From NCBI RefSeq assembly GCF_963678635.1, contig NC_087062.1:18277789-18341788 (forward strand): a DNA stretch of 64,000 nt, written 5' to 3'. The stretch's first letter is position 1; every line of letters starts with the position of its first letter. The notes under the pieces are model-generated. The model was given only the letters and a program-made list of their open reading frames with translations. It did not search any database and was not told the DNA's origin. Shown here one piece after another: positions 21,201-29,498 of the stretch. Source of the DNA: Symsagittifera roscoffensis (taxonomy: Eukaryota > Xenacoelomorpha > Acoela > Convolutidae). Position numbers and translations under genes: made by a program.

Positions 21201-23268
21201 AAACATTTAAGTTCTCGTAAATCATGTCTTTGCTATAATGTCATATTAAGTATTGTCTCCTTTGTCAAAAAAAAAACGTTCAATTTCTACACTGCCTGTA
21301 AACTTTGACACAGAGGCGAAGTTGCGCTTCGCAAACACCTACGAGAACACGAGCAAAAGTAGCTCTATCAAGTTAAATAAGAAACAGTAGAAATAAGCTT
21401 AGCAAAAATTCGGCTCCGTGACGTGAAGGATTCGAATCTGCGACCTACTGCAATCAATATATTCTGAGTCTCACGCACTATACCCTCCGCCAGTCAAACT
21501 TAACAAGCGACAAACAATAGTCACGAATAAAGCAGCTAGATATGCTAACAAATTGCCAATGCTATTCAGCACCACATCACATACAAATATACTCAATTTT
21601 GCGAGTAATAATTTGGAATATAACAAAATGAAGGCATCCACACTAACTTTGCATGAAATAAATCGCAAAGCATAAAGCCACATTATGAACAAAATATGCA
21701 TTTCAAAAAATTGCGAGAAAATGAGTTAGAAAAATTCTGAAATCGATTTTTTATTATTGTGATGTTATAATAAAAATATAACATCACAATGCAGTTGATG
21801 CATTTTTTCGGTTCATTTGATGAATTAAAAATGCATCAACTGTGTTAATTCATTACTATTCGAATGTCAAAGCAGCTGCTATCAAAAAGCTGTAAATGTA
21901 CCCCAAAAGTGGCACCAACATTTGCGACTTAGGTTGGGAAAAAAAGAATTTTCGTACTAATGCACAAGCTTCGCAAGTGTAAATAATATTTCTTAATATA
22001 TATCAAATTTCAGGAAATTCAGTGTTCTTTTTTTAAGATGTTATTTTGAACAAAGGTTGGGCAATCTGTTAATAACATACCAGTCTTATTCGTCGGCCCG
22101 TTGATAATCTGCGTAGAAGCCACCGAGCTAGAAGCCACAGTGCTAAATCCAATATCCCGCTCATAAGTCTGTCGCTGCTGCTCAAACTCTGAGTCCGTTA
22201 CCGAGATCGTCAAACCTTTTCTGGCGTTGTAAGGATTGGCGACTCCTCCTAGTTTCTCTTCTTTCGGTTCCTGTCCGTGCAGGGCGTACATGGCGATTGA
22301 GGCCGCTTTGGCCTTGGCGTTTTTCTTGGTCAGAGCCACTCCCTGTGGATGTTCATAGCCGTTAGTTATGGCGACGAAAGCGAAAGGGCCGTGCATTGAG
22401 TTTTCTTTCTTCACCGCCACCTCTTTAAAGGCAATGGATTTCTTAAATTGGCCGCCGTATTCGGTCAAAGCGCTGAAAACAAAACCAATTGTACAACAGA
22501 ACCGCAACCCATCAGCCAAAACAAATAAGATTATAGAAATTTTGGGGACAATTTAAAGGTCCTTTTTAGTCGTATCTGATTTTTAGGCCAATTGAAGCAA
22601 AATCAATTATTGAGGGGTGTACTTTCTAAATAAGCACCGCATCCCAGACTAAAAAAGAACCATTTACCTCACAGGCTGTTTGATGCCCTTGACAAACTCG
22701 TGAAACAGGCGAGTATTCGTAGGCGCTGTCGGATGGGGAGCCCTGGCTGCATCTAGAGACGGCGTAAAGTTATTCACAAGTTGTCCATTGATAACCCTCA
22801 CATTTCCGTGTTGAAGCGACCCATGAATTGAGCTCTCCGTTCTTTCGTAGCCAATATTTTTGGTCTTCACTTTGCTCTGTTTGTTTTTGGACGTCTCTGT
22901 GATAGGAACTTCCGGAGGGTCCAAGACTAATTTCTCTCCCGGTTCAGGAGGAAGTTGACGCACCTGCGGAGGACGCCTGGGAGCACCAAATCCCCAATCG
23001 ATGGCCGACGAGGCACTGTCACCAGTTTCATTGAAGCCCCAAGCTGGTACAAAATTTCAACTTAATTTTGCCGTACCTTTTTAACGCTGCAGTTCAAAAA
23101 TTCCTTTTGCGTTCCAAAATCCTCGCAAAAGTTAATTTTATCACCCAAAGCTGATTCAAATTTCAAATGATTTAAAACAAACAGAATATTCCCTACAATA
23201 GGTTTTTATTCCGCCGAAAACTATAAAAAATTATTGAAATTTTGTAACACTTAACAATTACCTGCCAT
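6249..23268 (-). CDS. ADAD1/TENR-like protein: dsRNA-binding domain plus catalytically altered adenosine deaminase domain
   Basis: Eight exons: 23268-23262, 23043-22668, 22472-22081, 20613-20301, 7805-7606, 7461-7252, 6925-6698 and 6523-6249. All junctions are GT..AG, phases agree, and the total is 2001 nt (666 residues plus stop). Residues about 112-192 are a dsRBD ending in the lysine/alanine-rich helix '[16 protein letters not shown]'. From about 262 to the end is an ADAR-type deaminase domain: 'DCHAM' (H348), 'SPCGEA' (C403), 'SCSDK' (C468), '[12 protein letters not shown]', 'FVEPIY' and a terminal 'GKGRWVE'. Spacing of the three zinc ligands matches ADARs. Active ADARs have HAE; here the glutamate is methionine (M350), so A-to-I editing is unlikely. 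One dsRBD with an inactive deaminase domain is the layout of ADAD1 (TENR), a germ-cell RNA-binding protein in vertebrates. Intron 5 is 12.5 kb. The 7-nt first coding exon is inferred from frame and splice sites. An ADAR that lost activity independently is the alternative. Confidence 0.88.
7870..7980. other. Intron 5 sequence resembling gene-edge sequence near 33.5 kb
   Basis: 'gaagctttgaatgtctttactgccttttaa' style sequence at about 7898-7925 resembles the segment near 33553-33586. It is probably a shared repeat; no exon is supported here. Confidence 0.3.
7981..8192 (+). repeat. CCGA-type repeat, copy a (near-identical to 12121-12328)
   Basis: A ~210-bp unit containing 'gccgaaaccctgtaagccga', 'acacacacacgcaaactttt', 'cgctcgtcgcacgaggcaaa' and 'ggccactaagccgacataaa'. 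The copy at 12121-12328 matches at about 97 percent by eye. Both lie in intron 5 of the ADAD-like gene, in the same orientation, about 4.1 kb apart. Weaker relatives are stacked at 53.4-54.6 kb. Confidence 0.75.
8188..8772. repeat. Large inverted repeat (foldback) in intron 5 of the ADAD-like gene
   Basis: Inner arms 8306-8395 and 8458-8547 are complementary over about 90 bp with roughly six mismatches and a ~62-bp loop. Outer arms 8188-8272 and 8684-8772 are also complementary, with a ~135-bp insertion on the right side between inner and outer arms and a ~30-bp partial duplication on the left. A transcript from either strand would fold into a long hairpin. It may be a foldback or hAT-like element; no TSD was found. 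The short ORF at 8345-8527 is only a by-product of the palindrome. Confidence 0.85.
8840..9700 (+). repeat. Satellite-like repeat family S2, block 1
   Basis: Degenerate tandem units share 'gaacccaaaatctcagat', 'tttcgagaaaagtcaaa', 'aaaaacggtcaaaaa', 'ttgactttt..gaggg' and 'ataactttttgtgtaaaaa'. The same family is at 26.5-27.7 kb and, more decayed, at 61.7-62.5 kb. No genes. Confidence 0.6.
9700..9990. other. AT-rich intron sequence with a poly-C run
   Basis: Part of intron 5. A 12-base C run lies at 9810-9821. The 'tttgttaaacaagttgttaa' and 'aacccggaaaa' phrases just before 9991 recur near 58912-58940, so the right part belongs to a dispersed repeat. Confidence 0.4.
9991..11280 (+). repeat. 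Long R1 repeat copies with hairpin end and tRNA-like module
   Basis: Starts with the hairpin 'acgcttgctaatcgcaagcgt' (9991-10011), followed by two R1 copies (about 10020-10220 and 10800-11230). Between them the minus strand of about 10730-10656 has an A-box-like 'GCCGTAGAGGTAACCTACTTGC' and a weak B box. At the right is the recurring 'tttataagagtctgaactac' segment. No coding capacity. All inside intron 5 of the ADAD-like gene. Confidence 0.55.
11284..11905 (+). repeat. Composite repeat: GCGAAGC motif, R2 unit, hairpin end
   Basis: Begins with 'gaagcgaagcttcacttcgc', a palindromic motif recurring about a dozen times in the window. Then an R2 unit (about 11445-11735) containing 'caattatggcaaataagctt', 'aaatctccgcttacgcg', 'aaacccccataact' and 'gaaagtcggaacaata', also present at 33720-34065 and 58155-58395. 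It ends with 'cttaatttgg' and the hairpin 'acacaagcattgcttgtgt' at 11883-11901. Confidence 0.65.
12121..12328 (+). repeat. CCGA-type repeat, copy b
   Basis: Second near-identical copy of the unit at 7981-8192. The gypsy element begins about 34 bp to its right. Comparing both flanks of the gypsy element with the related repeat at 54.57-54.64 kb suggests it inserted into a member of this family. Confidence 0.75.
12362..12619 (-). repeat. 3' LTR of the gypsy element
   Basis: 258 bp; in element orientation it begins TGTGGTACCGC and ends CGTTATCA, the usual TG..CA termini. It matches the LTR at 19355-19636 except for about ten substitutions and a ~24-bp AT-rich segment present only in the other copy. 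Confidence 0.9.
12620..12632 (-). other. Polypurine tract of the gypsy element
   Basis: Immediately upstream of the 3' LTR in element orientation is the purine-rich 'CAAGCGGGGTA', in the expected place for the plus-strand primer of reverse transcription. Confidence 0.65.
12763..14332 (-). pseudogene. Gypsy pol C-terminal region (integrase C-terminus and tail), broken
   Basis: Three overlapping frames (14332-14090, 14081-13590, 13602-12763) carry the sequence after the integrase core. The first two look like the integrase C-terminal part; the second ends in a long Lys/Gln/Glu-rich stretch. The third holds low-complexity sequence and, near its C-terminus, '[10 protein letters not shown]', similar to tails of other gypsy polyproteins; it ends in a basic 'RKSMRRKKK'. 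Frame changes near 14085 and 13595 show it is no longer one ORF. Confidence 0.7.
14296..15228 (-). pseudogene. Gypsy integrase: zinc-binding region and catalytic core, frameshifted
   Basis: The frame 15228-14695 has the HHCC zinc-binding region ('RGHPG', 'WPHMH', 'CRSC') and the first core aspartate in 'QLDYAGP'. A frameshift near 14700 interrupts the core; the second aspartate region lies around 14610-14590. The frame 14562-14296 has '[20 protein letters not shown]', where the third catalytic position, glutamate in active integrases of this type, is aspartate (GAC codon). The frameshift alone should prevent integration. Confidence 0.82.
15439..16116 (-). pseudogene. Gypsy pol spacer between RNase H and integrase
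   Basis: A 225-residue open stretch rich in Ser, Lys, Asn and charged residues, between the RNase H and integrase regions. I recognise no enzyme domain. It contains two tandem copies of a 12-residue unit ([12 protein letters not shown]), encoded by a 36-bp direct repeat at about 15664-15735. It probably acts as a flexible spacer or tether of the polyprotein; variable spacers occur here in gypsy elements. Confidence 0.6.
16130..16966 (-). pseudogene. Gypsy reverse transcriptase thumb/connection and RNase H
   Basis: The frame 16966-16286 continues the reverse transcriptase after its active site ('[14 protein letters not shown]', '[16 protein letters not shown]') and covers RNase H ('[14 protein letters not shown]', '[19 protein letters not shown]', 'IATDHKAL'). 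RNase H acidic residues are visible in CDAS, NELE and ATDH. After about 16286 the frame breaks; a frame just downstream encodes the usual post-RNase H sequence around '[16 protein letters not shown]' (about 16200). Confidence 0.88.
17010..18244 (-). pseudogene. Gypsy protease and N-terminal reverse transcriptase, disrupted at the active site
   Basis: Frame 18011-17010 holds an aspartic protease ('[11 protein letters not shown]', then '[11 protein letters not shown]') and the fingers/palm of the reverse transcriptase ('[11 protein letters not shown]', '[20 protein letters not shown]'). The overlapping frame 18244-17999 carries the gag-pol junction. At about 17018-17030 a 7-bp tandem duplication (TTCCTGG) shifts the frame at the catalytic FLDD box, so the ORF ends there. 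Sequence on both sides of this small duplication is otherwise well conserved. Confidence 0.88.
18223..19353 (-). pseudogene. Gypsy gag with zinc knuckles, frameshifted at the end
   Basis: 376-residue frame starting two bases inside the 5' LTR boundary. Residues 1-100 are acidic and proline-rich; the middle is an alpha-helical capsid-like part ('[12 protein letters not shown]', '[10 protein letters not shown]', '[11 protein letters not shown]'), typical of gypsy capsid. The C-terminal part is basic and has '[17 protein letters not shown]' followed by 'CKNCNK', the two-knuckle nucleocapsid pattern of Mag-like gypsy gags. The frame changes within the second knuckle near 18300. Confidence 0.88.
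19331..19352 (-). other. Putative primer-binding site overlapping the gag start
   Basis: In element orientation the base after the LTR begins the gag ATG, and the TGG expected to pair with a tRNA CCA end is the last two bases of ATG plus the next G (TGGCGCAGACAGCAGG). Its complement resembles the 3' end of a serine tRNA (T-arm '..ATCCTGC', acceptor ending CGCCA). The site is therefore coding, the first codons of gag. Confidence 0.55.
19355..19636 (-). repeat. 5' LTR of the gypsy element
   Basis: 282 bp with TG..CA termini in element orientation, matching 12362-12619. It carries a ~24-bp AT-rich extra segment near 19535-19560 relative to the other LTR, apparently a local duplication. The gag start codon lies directly downstream. 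Confidence 0.9.
19640..20300. other. Intron 5 flank between gypsy element and exon 4
   Basis: No exon is supported. The first ~110 bp ('gtaaaattaaaaccatca...') resemble the repeat at 54.61-54.70 kb. A piece of the R1 end ('gacctatataagactac') is at about 19874, and 'gcgcgcgcg' at 20017-20026. Confidence 0.4.
20917..21216. repeat. Second inverted repeat (foldback), in intron 3 of the ADAD-like gene
   Basis: Left arm about 20917-21050, right arm about 21083-21216, loop about 32 bp. Matching arm pieces include 'ttgatgtgca'/'tgcacatcaa', 'acttggctttggtc'/'gacccaagccaagt' and 'cattttccatgata'/'tatcatggaaaa'. Arms agree at about 80 percent by eye. Terminal TSDs were not identified. As RNA it would form a ~130-bp imperfect hairpin. 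Confidence 0.8.
21300..21985 (-). repeat. Composite repeat with tRNA-like module and hairpin end
   Basis: Starts with 'gaggcgaagttgcgcttcgc' and ends with 'cttaggttgg' and the hairpin 'cacaagcttcgcaagtg' (about 21954). On the minus strand, about 21500-21425 has an A-box-like 'GTATAGTGCGTGAGACTC' and B box 'GATTCGAATCC'. A related copy lies at 54660-55292. The tRNA-like part differs from that of the copies at 5.2, 33.2 and 51.6 kb although the right ends are shared. Sits in intron 3 of the ADAD-like gene. Confidence 0.6.
21756..21790. repeat. Perfect palindrome, 14-bp arms and 7-bp loop
   Basis: 'attgtgatgttata' and its exact complement 'tataacatcacaat' flank 'ataaaaa'. It interrupts a stretch that other copies of this repeat (such as 55.07-55.10 kb) carry in different form. 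Confidence 0.8.
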
Positions 23269-23347
23269 CTGCTCAGGCACAATTATCTTGCACAAACCAC
23301 CAACAACAGTACCAAACTCGCTCTACTTCACAGTAAAGCAATCTTAA

Positions 23348-23362
23348 TCTGAAAATGAAATA
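23348..23362 (-). promoter_or_regulatory. Acceptor-like site upstream of the ADAD-like start codon
   Basis: On the minus strand 'ttatttcattttcag' ends at the boundary before 23348, with 80 nt of presumed 5' UTR to the ATG at 23268. It could be the acceptor of a 5' UTR intron or a spliced-leader trans-splice site. Confidence 0.35.
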
Positions 23363-23525
23363 ACAAACCAATTGAGTTTTCACAACTACCTGGAACTGAA
23401 TGGACAAAACTAAGAAATTAATGCGAAACAATGAAATGCGAACAACTGTAGCCTGACTGTAAACAAGAAGCACAGAAAAATTCGTCATACTTATCATTAC
23501 AAAAAAAAACGTTTTTCATCAGACG

Positions 23526-23870
23526 CAGGGGCGGGTCTAGGATTTTCTCGAGGAAGGGGGATATGGGCGGATTTTTAATGTTAGGTCGACCAAATTTTTA
23601 ATGTTAGGTCGACTTTTTTTAAATCGACCAAGTTGATTTTCCTAGAGCTCCCAGAACACTGAAAAAACCCTATTTTAAACAATTTTTTTGCGCAGCAGGC
23701 AAATTAAAAAAAAAAAAGTCAAAATGCCGTTTTCGAACCTTTTTTGGAGAATGACCAAAAATCGCGTTTTTTCGGCGCGCACTCGCCTTCAAAATTAGAA
23801 TATATTTGCACCGAAGGCGCCGTTATAAAAACTTCAGGGTCAGTCGGCCGCAACTGGATGTCAAAAAAAC
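23526..23870 (+). mobile_element. hAT-type MITE-1 relative, 3' truncated
   Basis: Begins with 'CAGGGGCGGGTCTAGG', the same terminal motif as the MITEs at 5460 and 30703, and shares internal stretches such as 'gagctcccagaacac', 'aaaatgccgttttcg' and 'gcgcgcactcgcc'. The opposite terminus is not found, so the right end is placed only approximately. It lies just upstream of the ADAD-like gene and contains a ~20-bp internal direct repeat ('aatgttaggtcgac' twice). Confidence 0.65.
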
Positions 23871-24149
23871 TAAATACTTCTTCTCGGCAAAAAAAGTAAT
23901 TCAAACTTTATTAAATCATGACCTCATTGCAGAGTTATCAAGTTTTAGTACAACCATTTAACTTCGGATATTGAACAGGCGAAGAATTTTGACAAACACA
24001 AGAAACAAACAGCAAAAAAGAACAAAGAAATGACAAGATACGAAAGTTTCAAAGCATAAACCACCTGAGACTAGGGAATTGTTTGAAACACGTCAATAGT
24101 TCAGTTTCAGGTTCGTATCCACAAACCGTAACACGTTAACTCGCAAAAA

Positions 24150-24520
24150 AAAACTCGAATAGTTAAGCAATTAGCATAGTGGTAAGGCGTTCACTTTGAA
24201 ATTGTCAGATCGTGTATTCGATCCCATGCCATGGCAATGATAGTGTGTGAGGACAATCTCTCACTTGACCTCCAGCTTCAGGTCTACCACAACCTGACCA
24301 AATTTGGCTGCAATAGTGGTACCACGTAAAAGTTCTAGACGCAAAAAAACGGCCCTGAGTCGCAAAAAACAGCTTCGCTCAACAAAATAACACTGTCTGG
24401 AATGTGGGGAGATAATACAAATGGACTATCCTCGATAGGACTGTTAAGGCCTACTGATAGCTCCTCTGCGATTCGCAGAAACTACAATTATTATTATAAT
24501 TACTATAATTACGCCTAAAT
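24150..24520 (+). mobile_element. tRNA-derived SINE
   Basis: The head has a clear Pol III promoter: A box 'TTAGCATAGTGGTAAGGCG' near 24171 and B box 'GTATTCGATCCC' near 24213, at tRNA spacing. A ~250-bp unrelated body follows, ending in a tail of ATT/AAT repeats ('attattattataattacta') at about 24487-24510. This is a textbook SINE layout. The parental tRNA is not identified. Confidence 0.78.
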
Positions 24521-24529
24521 TCTGAGACG

Positions 24530-25125
24530 CAACTACCCGCTTAACACTAAAAACAGCCAACTGATAATTGGAAAAGTGTAATCAACTAAAAGAAAGAAAA
24601 AACTGACTTTCGAAGATAAACCAGTTTGAGAAAACTGGATCAATAAGTTAACTTCAAATTCTGCTAGGAAATCTGATTATTAAATTCTAGCGTGTAACGC
24701 ACCTGCAGTACTTCTAACAGATTGATGAGCGTGATAATTGCTGTTTAGTAAAATACATTCAAAACAGCGAAAATAATGCAATAGACGAGCATCCAAGAAC
24801 GCTTTTTAGTTCAAAAAAAGAACAGAAACAATTTCAACTTAATGATCTTTTTGAACTAAAATTAAGAATCTTCAAAGTGCTGGGTTTCAGGTCGTAGTAT
24901 TTTGAACTCAGAAACAAAACCCTAAAAAGGCCGACAACTTTCCATAATAAACAATTTTAATGCTAAGATCTTTGAACTCATGAATGAGACTCTTGTTTAT
25001 ATTAGTTCTTTCCTTTTGGTAGCCCGTAAAAGATCTTTTGCTGCCATCAATAGATAAATCTAGCGTAATTATTTCAAAAATAGACTTTTTTCTTAGTTTG
25101 AATCTTAAATCTTAGTTAAAAATTT
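24530..25125. other. Repeat-rich intergenic sequence
   Basis: Contains a partial R1 segment at about 24590-24700 ('gagaaaactggatcaataag'). No gene is seen in the rest. Confidence 0.4.
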
Positions 25126-25126
25126 T

Positions 25127-26400
25127 TTTTTTGAAATATCATAAAAACGTCATTTTCGAAAACTTAAACAATTTAGGCAAGTATACTAGGACGGAGGCCA
25201 CATCTGCAACCAGTAGTAGTAACCTGACTTCACCCCCACCACTCCTGAGAGTACTTGGGCATCACCCCACTATAGTGTTGGAAAGTTCAAACTTTATTAA
25301 GTTATTTTTAGATTGAGTTTTATGAAAAAGCTGGAAAAGAGAAAAAAGGCATATCTCGAAAACTGAGATGATTGGAGGAGTCAACCTTTGAGGAAAAAAT
25401 GGCATTATCTGAAATTACCTTGAGATCAACCCATTATAGTGTTGGGAATTTAATGATTTGGTAAAACTTGATAACATCGAACTTTTTCTAATAACTTTTG
25501 AAAAAAATACTGAAAAAACGTCATGTTTTGGAACAAATTGACTTCAGCAGCCATATTCGGAAGAAATAATTATAACCCCTGAGACTACTCCGGCAGTACC
25601 CATCTATTGGGTTGAGAAAATCCAATGTTGTAACTTGTCTGCTAATTTTTGAAAAAAAATCATAAAAAAACGTCTCAACTCGGAAAATTGAAGCTTTTGA
25701 GCAGTCGTAGTTCGACGCAAGTTTTGCAAGTGCAGGCAGTTTCCTCAAAGTACCCAACAACAGGGTTGGGAATTTCAAATTTGGTGAAGTTTTCAAATTT
25801 TCCAAAAACTTCGAAAAATCACACAAAACGGCGTATCCCGAAAACTAAACGGATTTGAGCGGTCATTTTAAGAAGCAAGGTTCGCGACCTCAAGAGTATA
25901 CTGACAGCGCCTCACTACCGAGATGGAATGTTCAAACTTCGTGAAGTCTTTTCATCTAATTTCTTTGAAAATTTTTTAAAAGACATAAAAAACGCCACAT
26001 CTCGGAAACTAAATCACTGGAGCAGTCGCATTTGTATGTAAGACTTGAAACGGCTGAGAAGACACTCATAGTACCCAAGTACAGGGTTGGAAATTTCAGT
26101 TTTTTGTTTTTTATCTAAGCTTTCTGAAATTAAAAAAAAAACGTCATAACACGAAAACTACAAGGCTTTATTTGGAGAAAAAATTCGCAACCCCAGAGAG
26201 TACCCTGACAGCGCCCAACTACGGGGTTGGAAGTTTCAATTTATTGGAAATTTTTTAATTTCAAGCCTTCTGAAAAATTTAGAAAAATCTCAAAAAAGGT
26301 CGTAAACTAAAAAAATTTGGGTGTTCAGATGTGGAGGCCGAATTCGCAACACTTGAGGAAACACTGAGAGCAAACTGAATTCAAATTGGAAAGCCGAAAA
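25127..26400 (+). repeat. Satellite-like tandem array, family S1, block 2
   Basis: About eight monomers of the family at 3.7-5.0 kb. Monomer starts by eye near 25149, 25349, 25521, 25670, 25828, 25994, 26144 and 26302, period about 150-200 bp. Shared phrases are 'gtcat..ctcg.aaactaaa', 'ttgagcagtc', 'gcaacc..tgagagtac.ct' and 'ggttggaaatttca'. Divergence between monomers is high in both blocks. Confidence 0.7.
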
Positions 26401-26429
26401 AAGACCTAAACATTGCAATATAGTATGCA

Positions 26430-27740
26430 CAGCGGTGAAGCGGAGCTTCGCACTACTTGCGATGCAACATTAACAAAAACATTAGTAGAAAAATTTTTAG
26501 ATGTTGAAAAAACTACGTGAACCCAAGTTTTCGTATATCTCGACAAAAAACAACTACGGGCCTACCACAATCCGTAACGTTTTTCTGAAAAAAAGCTGTT
26601 TATGGTCGCATAAGCAGAAAAAATTTCCAAAACCTGGTTTCCGACACCCCTGAGAATTAGGCCGGTAGTTTTCGCGTAAAGTCAACAAATTTCCAAAAAA
26701 AAATATCAAACTTTCGAAACTTTCACTTTTTTGAAAGCCGTAAATTTTCTTCTTATAAAAACTAGGCATAGCTAATTGTAAAGGTAGGCTTTCAACAACC
26801 TATTTTACCGATTAAACTTATAATATAAAATTTGACTGGATAGTTAGCAAGGAAAAGTCCAAAAAATGTTCAACAAATCGAAAATTTGATGATTCCGAGA
26901 ATAAGAGCTTTTTGTGTGAAAAAGTCATGCAGAAACGCTACGCTGAGAGAATTCACGCAATATTTATTTTCGGATGAACCCAAAGTCTCAGATTTGGGAG
27001 GGCAGATTTTGAGAAAAGACAAAAACTTAAAAAAAGGGTCACAAAATCAAAATTTTTTACTTTAGCGAGCAACAAAAATTTTGGAGTCAAACTATTTTTA
27101 TAAGTGAATAGGAACCAAAATAAAATTTATTCTGAGAAATGAACCCAAAATCTCACATATGACAAGGTAGGTTTCGAGAATATTCAAAAAGTTTAAAAAC
27201 GGTCCAAAAAAATCAAAAATTTGACTTTTAGAGGGCGATAACTTCTTTGTAAAACTTTTTGTTAGGGTCAGCTAATGCAGAAGAGATTCGCACTACCCGT
27301 TATCTCATCGAACCTACAAAATCAGATTTGAGAGGTTAGCTTTCGAGAAAAGTCAAAAAGATTCACAAAACGGTCAAAAATCAAAAAATGCAAAAAAAAG
27401 TTTGGTCGTAGCCACCTATGCAGGGGAGCTTTTTAAAGAGCTCAATGTATTGAGACCAAAAACTTAAATTTAAGACGGGTAGTTTTCGAGAAAACGAAAA
27501 AAAAAATCAAAAAATATGGTTCAAATAATCGTCCACACTTTTTCTAAGGCTACAGACAGAGGGGTCAATTAAAAAACTCTAGGGGAGGACGCAAGCACAA
27601 AAAGGAGCAATTGATACCCCTTTTTGAAAATCAAGAGAAGTTTCTGAGAAAAAAAAATTGCAAAAATTGAAAAAACTTTCCAAAACGAAAAAAAATTTTA
27701 ACAAACTGATTTTTTAAAACATACAACTAATTTGAATAGT
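26430..27740 (+). repeat. GCGAAGC motif followed by satellite S2, block 2
   Basis: At 26431 'cagcggtgaagcggagcttc' matches the dispersed GCGAAGC/GCTTCGC motif. From about 26520, degenerate S2 units follow, with 'gaacccaaaatctcacat', 'ttgagaggttagctttcgag' and 'acaaaacggtcaaaaa'. In both 3.7-9.7 kb and 25.1-27.7 kb, S1 is followed to the right by S2. Confidence 0.6.
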
Positions 27741-27749
27741 TCGGAGGTG

Positions 27750-28610
27750 AGTGCCTAAAATGTTTATCTTGAACGGCCAAAAATTAGGTAATTAAACCAA
27801 TGGCAAATAAGCTGAAATACTTTTGGCCGAGTATTTGTTTAGCGAAACAACAAAAACACAGGAAATACGAATACAGGTTAAAAAAATTACAAAATGTAGG
27901 CGTAAATCAAGTACAAAACAAATATAAAGAACATTGTACGCAAAAAAAATAATTCCAAGATGTGACAAGTAAGCCGATAACACATAAGCATACAAATAAT
28001 TAGCCGACAATTTTATTTGAAACAGAACATTCCCCGTTTGAAAATGAAAACAGGTCCTTTGCCGTCCCAGGCATATTCGTTACCACCAGGCTAACTTGGC
28101 CGCGAACGCTAGAAAATTTGAGTGCCTTATCAAACAAGGTAGCGATGAGTCTAGACGTCCAATGCGTCCTGTTCACAAAGTAGTTAGCGGGAAAGGAGTC
28201 TAGTTTCCGGTTGCAATACCCTCGCTTATCGCAAGGGTAATAGCTTAAACATGAAAAAAATCTTTAGTTAAACATGCGAAAATAATACGTAGGAAAAGCT
28301 TTAAAATGGCGAACTAGTAGCCCTCGCATTTAAATATATAATGGATCGATAGTAGATAGATTTTCAAAAGTTTCAGTCTGTCACGTTTTTGTGACCTTTA
28401 CACTTTTGCTGTTCAATTGTGAAATTTCCTTCCTTTTCACAAGGAACTGAACTTCAAAAAAATCATAAGTCAAACCGCGAAAAACCAAAACTGAAGGTGA
28501 ACAAATTTCAAGAAAATTTCCAGAAAACAAACAAAAAAATCACCAAGACCTATATAAGAGTATTCACTACGTTAATTACTCTTTAAAAGGGCCGTTGATT
28601 TTATAATTTA
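27750..28610. repeat. CCGA-like sequence, tRNA-like module, class II hairpin end, R1 copy
   Basis: 27790-28020 has CCGA-type phrases ('taagccgataacacataag'). On the minus strand near 28125-28085, 'TTAGCCTGGTGGTAACG' resembles an A box. The hairpin 'ccctcgcttatcgcaaggg' is at 28219-28237 after 'ccggttgcaata'. An R1 copy follows at about 28370-28605, ending 'gacctatataagagtattc'. No gene supported. Confidence 0.5.
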
Positions 28611-28619
28611 TTTTCAATA

Positions 28620-29490
28620 ATTAATGCGGAGAGTCTTTTTGTTTGTTTAACACCGAAAAGTTGGTCCAAAACAGTTGTTGCATTATTTTGGTAAATCGCT
28701 CACAACCGAAATCATTGTCATTCTGACTTCCAAATCTGTTTCCTATCATTTTGCAAATCAGCGCTAGTCTTGATCTTTGAAGATGAAAAAAAAACAATGA
28801 AATTCGATTTTATGAAAAAAGTGGGATAGAAACTAGGAAATATTGAAAAAGACCTTCAAAACCGCAAAACTTTACACGTGACGATTTATTTGTAAAAAAA
28901 AAAGTATTTACACTCAGCATTGCCCATGAGCGAAAGGGTGAAAGCAAGTTTTTCTACGTGTCTCACCTTTTTTTAATTTAGAAGAAACACTTGACAAGGG
29001 GTAAAAAGCATGACCTTTTAAGGTGCATAGCTGTCAAAAGACGTGGGGAACCGTATGCAAAAACAAAATATTTTCAAAAAATACTCGTAACCGTTTGCAA
29101 TATCTGTGGGGACAAAAATCTAATTCATGAACATCTCCGATCTCTCTATGAAAACGAGTTGCCACTTTTGGCGAGTTTTCTTTTTTTTTAAAGAAAAATG
29201 CGAGCAGCCTTTTTTGCGAGTTGTCCCAGCACCTCCAACAACATCCGACAAACCAATGACAAGGCTACTAATGCACACACATCACACGTTACGCTATCGA
29301 TCATACAAAATTAGTGGACAAAATTTCTATATTTGAATCCTTCTCACTAATTTAAAAAAACGAAAGCTTACAAAACTCAGTTTTTCTTATCTAAACTCTT
29401 CTGCTTCAGGATAGAGTTTTTGAACACAAGGACAAAACACAAGCTGTTGCTCTCTTTGAGAGACAACTTCAAATCAAAATATCAAAGAAC
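28620..29490. other. Region without a supported gene
   Basis: A plus-strand open stretch at 28991-29191 encodes 66 residues with one CxxC ('CNICGD'), but it has no recognisable homologue, splice context or partner exon, so I do not call it. The rest is AT-rich. Confidence 0.3.
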
Positions 29491-29498
29491 ATTTCTCA

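Noticed and set aside
6249-23268. Calling the deaminase gene an active ADAR
   Set aside because: The catalytic glutamate is methionine and there is only one dsRBD, so an ADAD-like, probably non-editing protein fits better.
28991-29336. Plus-strand ORFs with a CxxC pair
   Set aside because: No recognisable domain, no credible splice partners; composition like chance ORFs in this AT-rich region.
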